Source: Symsagittifera roscoffensis | Lineage: Eukaryota; Xenacoelomorpha; Acoela; Convolutidae | DNA length: 64,000 bases | Direction: 5' to 3' | NCBI RefSeq assembly: GCF_963678635.1 | Contig: NW_026971315.1 | Location: 186,001-250,000, forward strand | Shown: positions 62,495 to 64,000 of the stretch, in pieces | Numbering within the stretch: position 1 is the stretch's first letter | How the letters are laid out: the number at the start of each line of letters is the position of its first letter | Program-made: the position numbers and the translations under genes | The notes under the pieces: model-generated | Seen by the model: the letters and a program-made list of their open reading frames with translations, nothing else | The model's database searches: none | What the model was told of the DNA's origin: nothing

Positions 62495-64000
62495 TCTCTA
62501 CCTGTCACTTTATAATGCCTATGCACTTAATTTGATTGCTAGTGACCTTATAGTTTTGTTACCAATAATAATAACACAACACAATAAATTTCACAAGATT
62601 CTATTAAATAGTGACCACGAATCCCTGTATGTTATCAGAGTACAGTTTGTATAAACTTTATTCACATTAACCGATTATCGGTCGTAAGATTTGAAAACTA
62701 GCACAATATGATGTTATCAGTCAATTTAAAAGATAGTGTACTCACTACCCAGTCAAGAACAGTTTACGTTGATTTAAAATCAAAAACAAAAAAAACATAT
62801 AATGACAAAATATTAATGCCTCTATGAAAAAAAAACGTATGTGTAGTGTACTTTTAGTCTGTCAAAGTACAATAGTCGAACTTGTCTTTTAAAGAAAAAG
62901 CTTTCCCTGCTCGGTGCTGCACCAAACAGACAAAACTTTGAAGGCAGTAATTTTCTCAAGTGGGCGTCTATTGCACCCACCGAGTACTGTGTTACCTATC
63001 TGCCTTCGGGCTTCCCGAGCTAGACCTACTAAAATCCTCAGGGCAGTCACTTTTCACAAAAACGTAATAAGTTACAATCCACACCAATGAATCACGCTCT
63101 TTTTAGTTTAGACTTAGTGTCGCGAATATCCGAGTTCGGACCTGTTTTGTTTTGGTCTGGTTCTTATTGAAAGGCAAGTTACCAGTGCAGTCACTGATTC
63201 CTAGCCTGTCTGCTAATATTCTAATACCTCTCACTTTAGTCTTTCTTTCGTCTACCTAAGTCCTTTAATAAAATAATACCCCTCCGGATTGGCACAAATA
63301 GGACCCTTCCGGACTAACAAAATCTAGACCCCTCCGGATTGGGACCCCTCTGAGTTAGTTAATATAAGACCCCTCCGGATTTGGACCCCTCCAAATTAGC
63401 AACTATAAGACCCCTCCGGATTCGGACCCCTCCTGATTTGAAAACAATTTTTGACCCCTCCGGATTGGGAGCCCTCCGGTTTTGTAAAAGTAGCTTTTCG
63501 GAGATTTCCTTCTTTCAACCTATACCCCTCCGGATACGTTCTCCTATGCAATTTTGCTTTTTCAATTAACTAGGAACGGTATGTACTACTTTCCTAGACC
63601 CTTCCGGATTGAAGTTAAGCCTCTTATTTGACAATTCACACTAACGGTGAAGGGTCTTATTGCTCGCCTAACTTCGGCTCGATTAAGGTTTTTCTGTGCC
63701 TTTAGCCTTCCCTTTTCGTCTAGAACGGCCTAAAGTTACTTTATTCAACTCCTCTTACCTTTTGGTAGGGGTATAAGGGCTTTTCTAAAAGAAATTTATA
63801 AAACGTGAAGGGGTTACCCTCCCAAATTGGTGAATTTGCTAAAAACAACCTCAAAAATTTTCACGCCTACTTTTCCGAAAAACTTTTGTCCCTATCAATA
63901 AGCTCGGCTAGTTTCTGATCTATTGGTACCAAGATCAACTCGATATGCCTAGTAGTTCCAAAGTTATTAACCAAAACGTCTTTTTTCTAAAGTCAAGAAA
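62495..64000 (-). other. 5' leader of the minus giant element (to window edge)
   Basis: Non-coding, and similar to 23450-24886 of the plus copy. The palindromes noted there are present: TCGGTGC-T-GCACCAA (62911-62925) and a stem at ~63181-63197 with one changed outer base. The 5' LTR is outside the window. Confidence 0.7.
63275..63535 (-). repeat. Leader motif array (ACCCCTCCGG), minus copy
   Basis: About ten copies of the reverse complement, ACCCCTCCGGAT or close variants, over 260 bases. It matches the plus-copy array at 23885-24125 in motif and position but not in spacer sequence or exact spacing. Confidence 0.8.

Larger units (their letters stand above)
41851..64000 (-). mobile_element. 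Giant Ty3/Gypsy-like retroelement, minus copy (continues past window)
   Basis: 3' LTR 41851-43610, coding 43597-62494, leader to the window edge; the 5' LTR lies beyond base 64000. This copy retains everything the plus copy lost and shows the full layout: gag, protease, RT, RNase H, linker, integrase, macro domain, spacer, ORF3 (SGNH), middle ORFs, ORF4. Each gene has a few breaks. Similarity to the plus copy is high but clearly not identical (of the order of 90% by eye), and each copy has private damage. The whole element would exceed 23 kb, very long for Gypsy. Confidence 0.85.

Noticed and set aside
1-64000. CRISPR arrays, bacterial operons, tRNA or rRNA genes
   Set aside because: No regular direct repeats with unique spacers, no ribosome-binding-site-led gene series and no cloverleaf sequence were found. 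The content is eukaryotic retroelements.

Overview
The window is eukaryotic and consists almost entirely of retroelements nested in and beside one another. I see no host gene, rRNA, tRNA or CRISPR. Background DNA is AT-rich. The element types (RLE-type LINE, APE-type LINE with a PHD-bearing ORF1, Penelope-like element with hammerhead ribozymes, giant Ty3/Gypsy elements) point to an invertebrate metazoan. A nematode or flatworm is plausible, but nothing here fixes the phylum. The long intact LINE ORFs use the standard genetic code.

Layout: 1-1660 holds nothing recognisable. 1661-7690 is a tandem array of ~1.53-kb units, each carrying a dead reverse-transcriptase fragment. It runs into 7.2-8.96 kb, a fuller 3' half of the same RLE-type LINE (RT end, zinc-finger region, RPDG-type endonuclease). 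9055-9415 is an LTR fragment. ~9.6-13.65 kb is a nearly intact APE-type LINE (CR1/Jockey group) whose ORF1 and ORF2 share one frame, separated only by TGA-CTAG, a known readthrough context. 14.23-18.50 kb is a Penelope-like element on the minus strand with an 11-bp target duplication, inverted ends that each carry a hammerhead ribozyme, a PHD finger inside its RT, and an LTR inserted in its GIY-YIG nuclease.

From 19.3 kb to the right edge lie two copies of one giant Gypsy-type element in tail-to-tail orientation. The plus copy spans about 19.3-41.66 kb and the minus copy runs from 41.85 kb past base 64000. The inferred plan is: ~1.7-kb LTR, ~2.9-kb leader with an array of CCGGAGGGGT motifs, one long gag-protease-RT-RNase H-linker-integrase-macro-domain reading frame, a short intergenic spacer with a conserved candidate splice acceptor, then up to 9 kb of extra coding sequence where an envelope gene would normally sit. 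That extra part encodes an SGNH/GDSL-hydrolase protein (ORF3), further unrecognised segments, and a ~850-residue unrecognised protein (ORF4). The plus copy has lost about 5.8 kb of ORF3 and has a 2.33-kb tandem duplication over its integrase. The minus copy is the better reference. Both are broken, and they share several of the same breaks.

The most interesting content is the accessory gene set of the giant element (macro domain, SGNH hydrolase, unknown ORFs), the UGA-CUAG junction of the LINE, the PHD finger placed between RT motifs B and C of the Penelope-like element, and the leader motif array, which resembles an insulator in layout.
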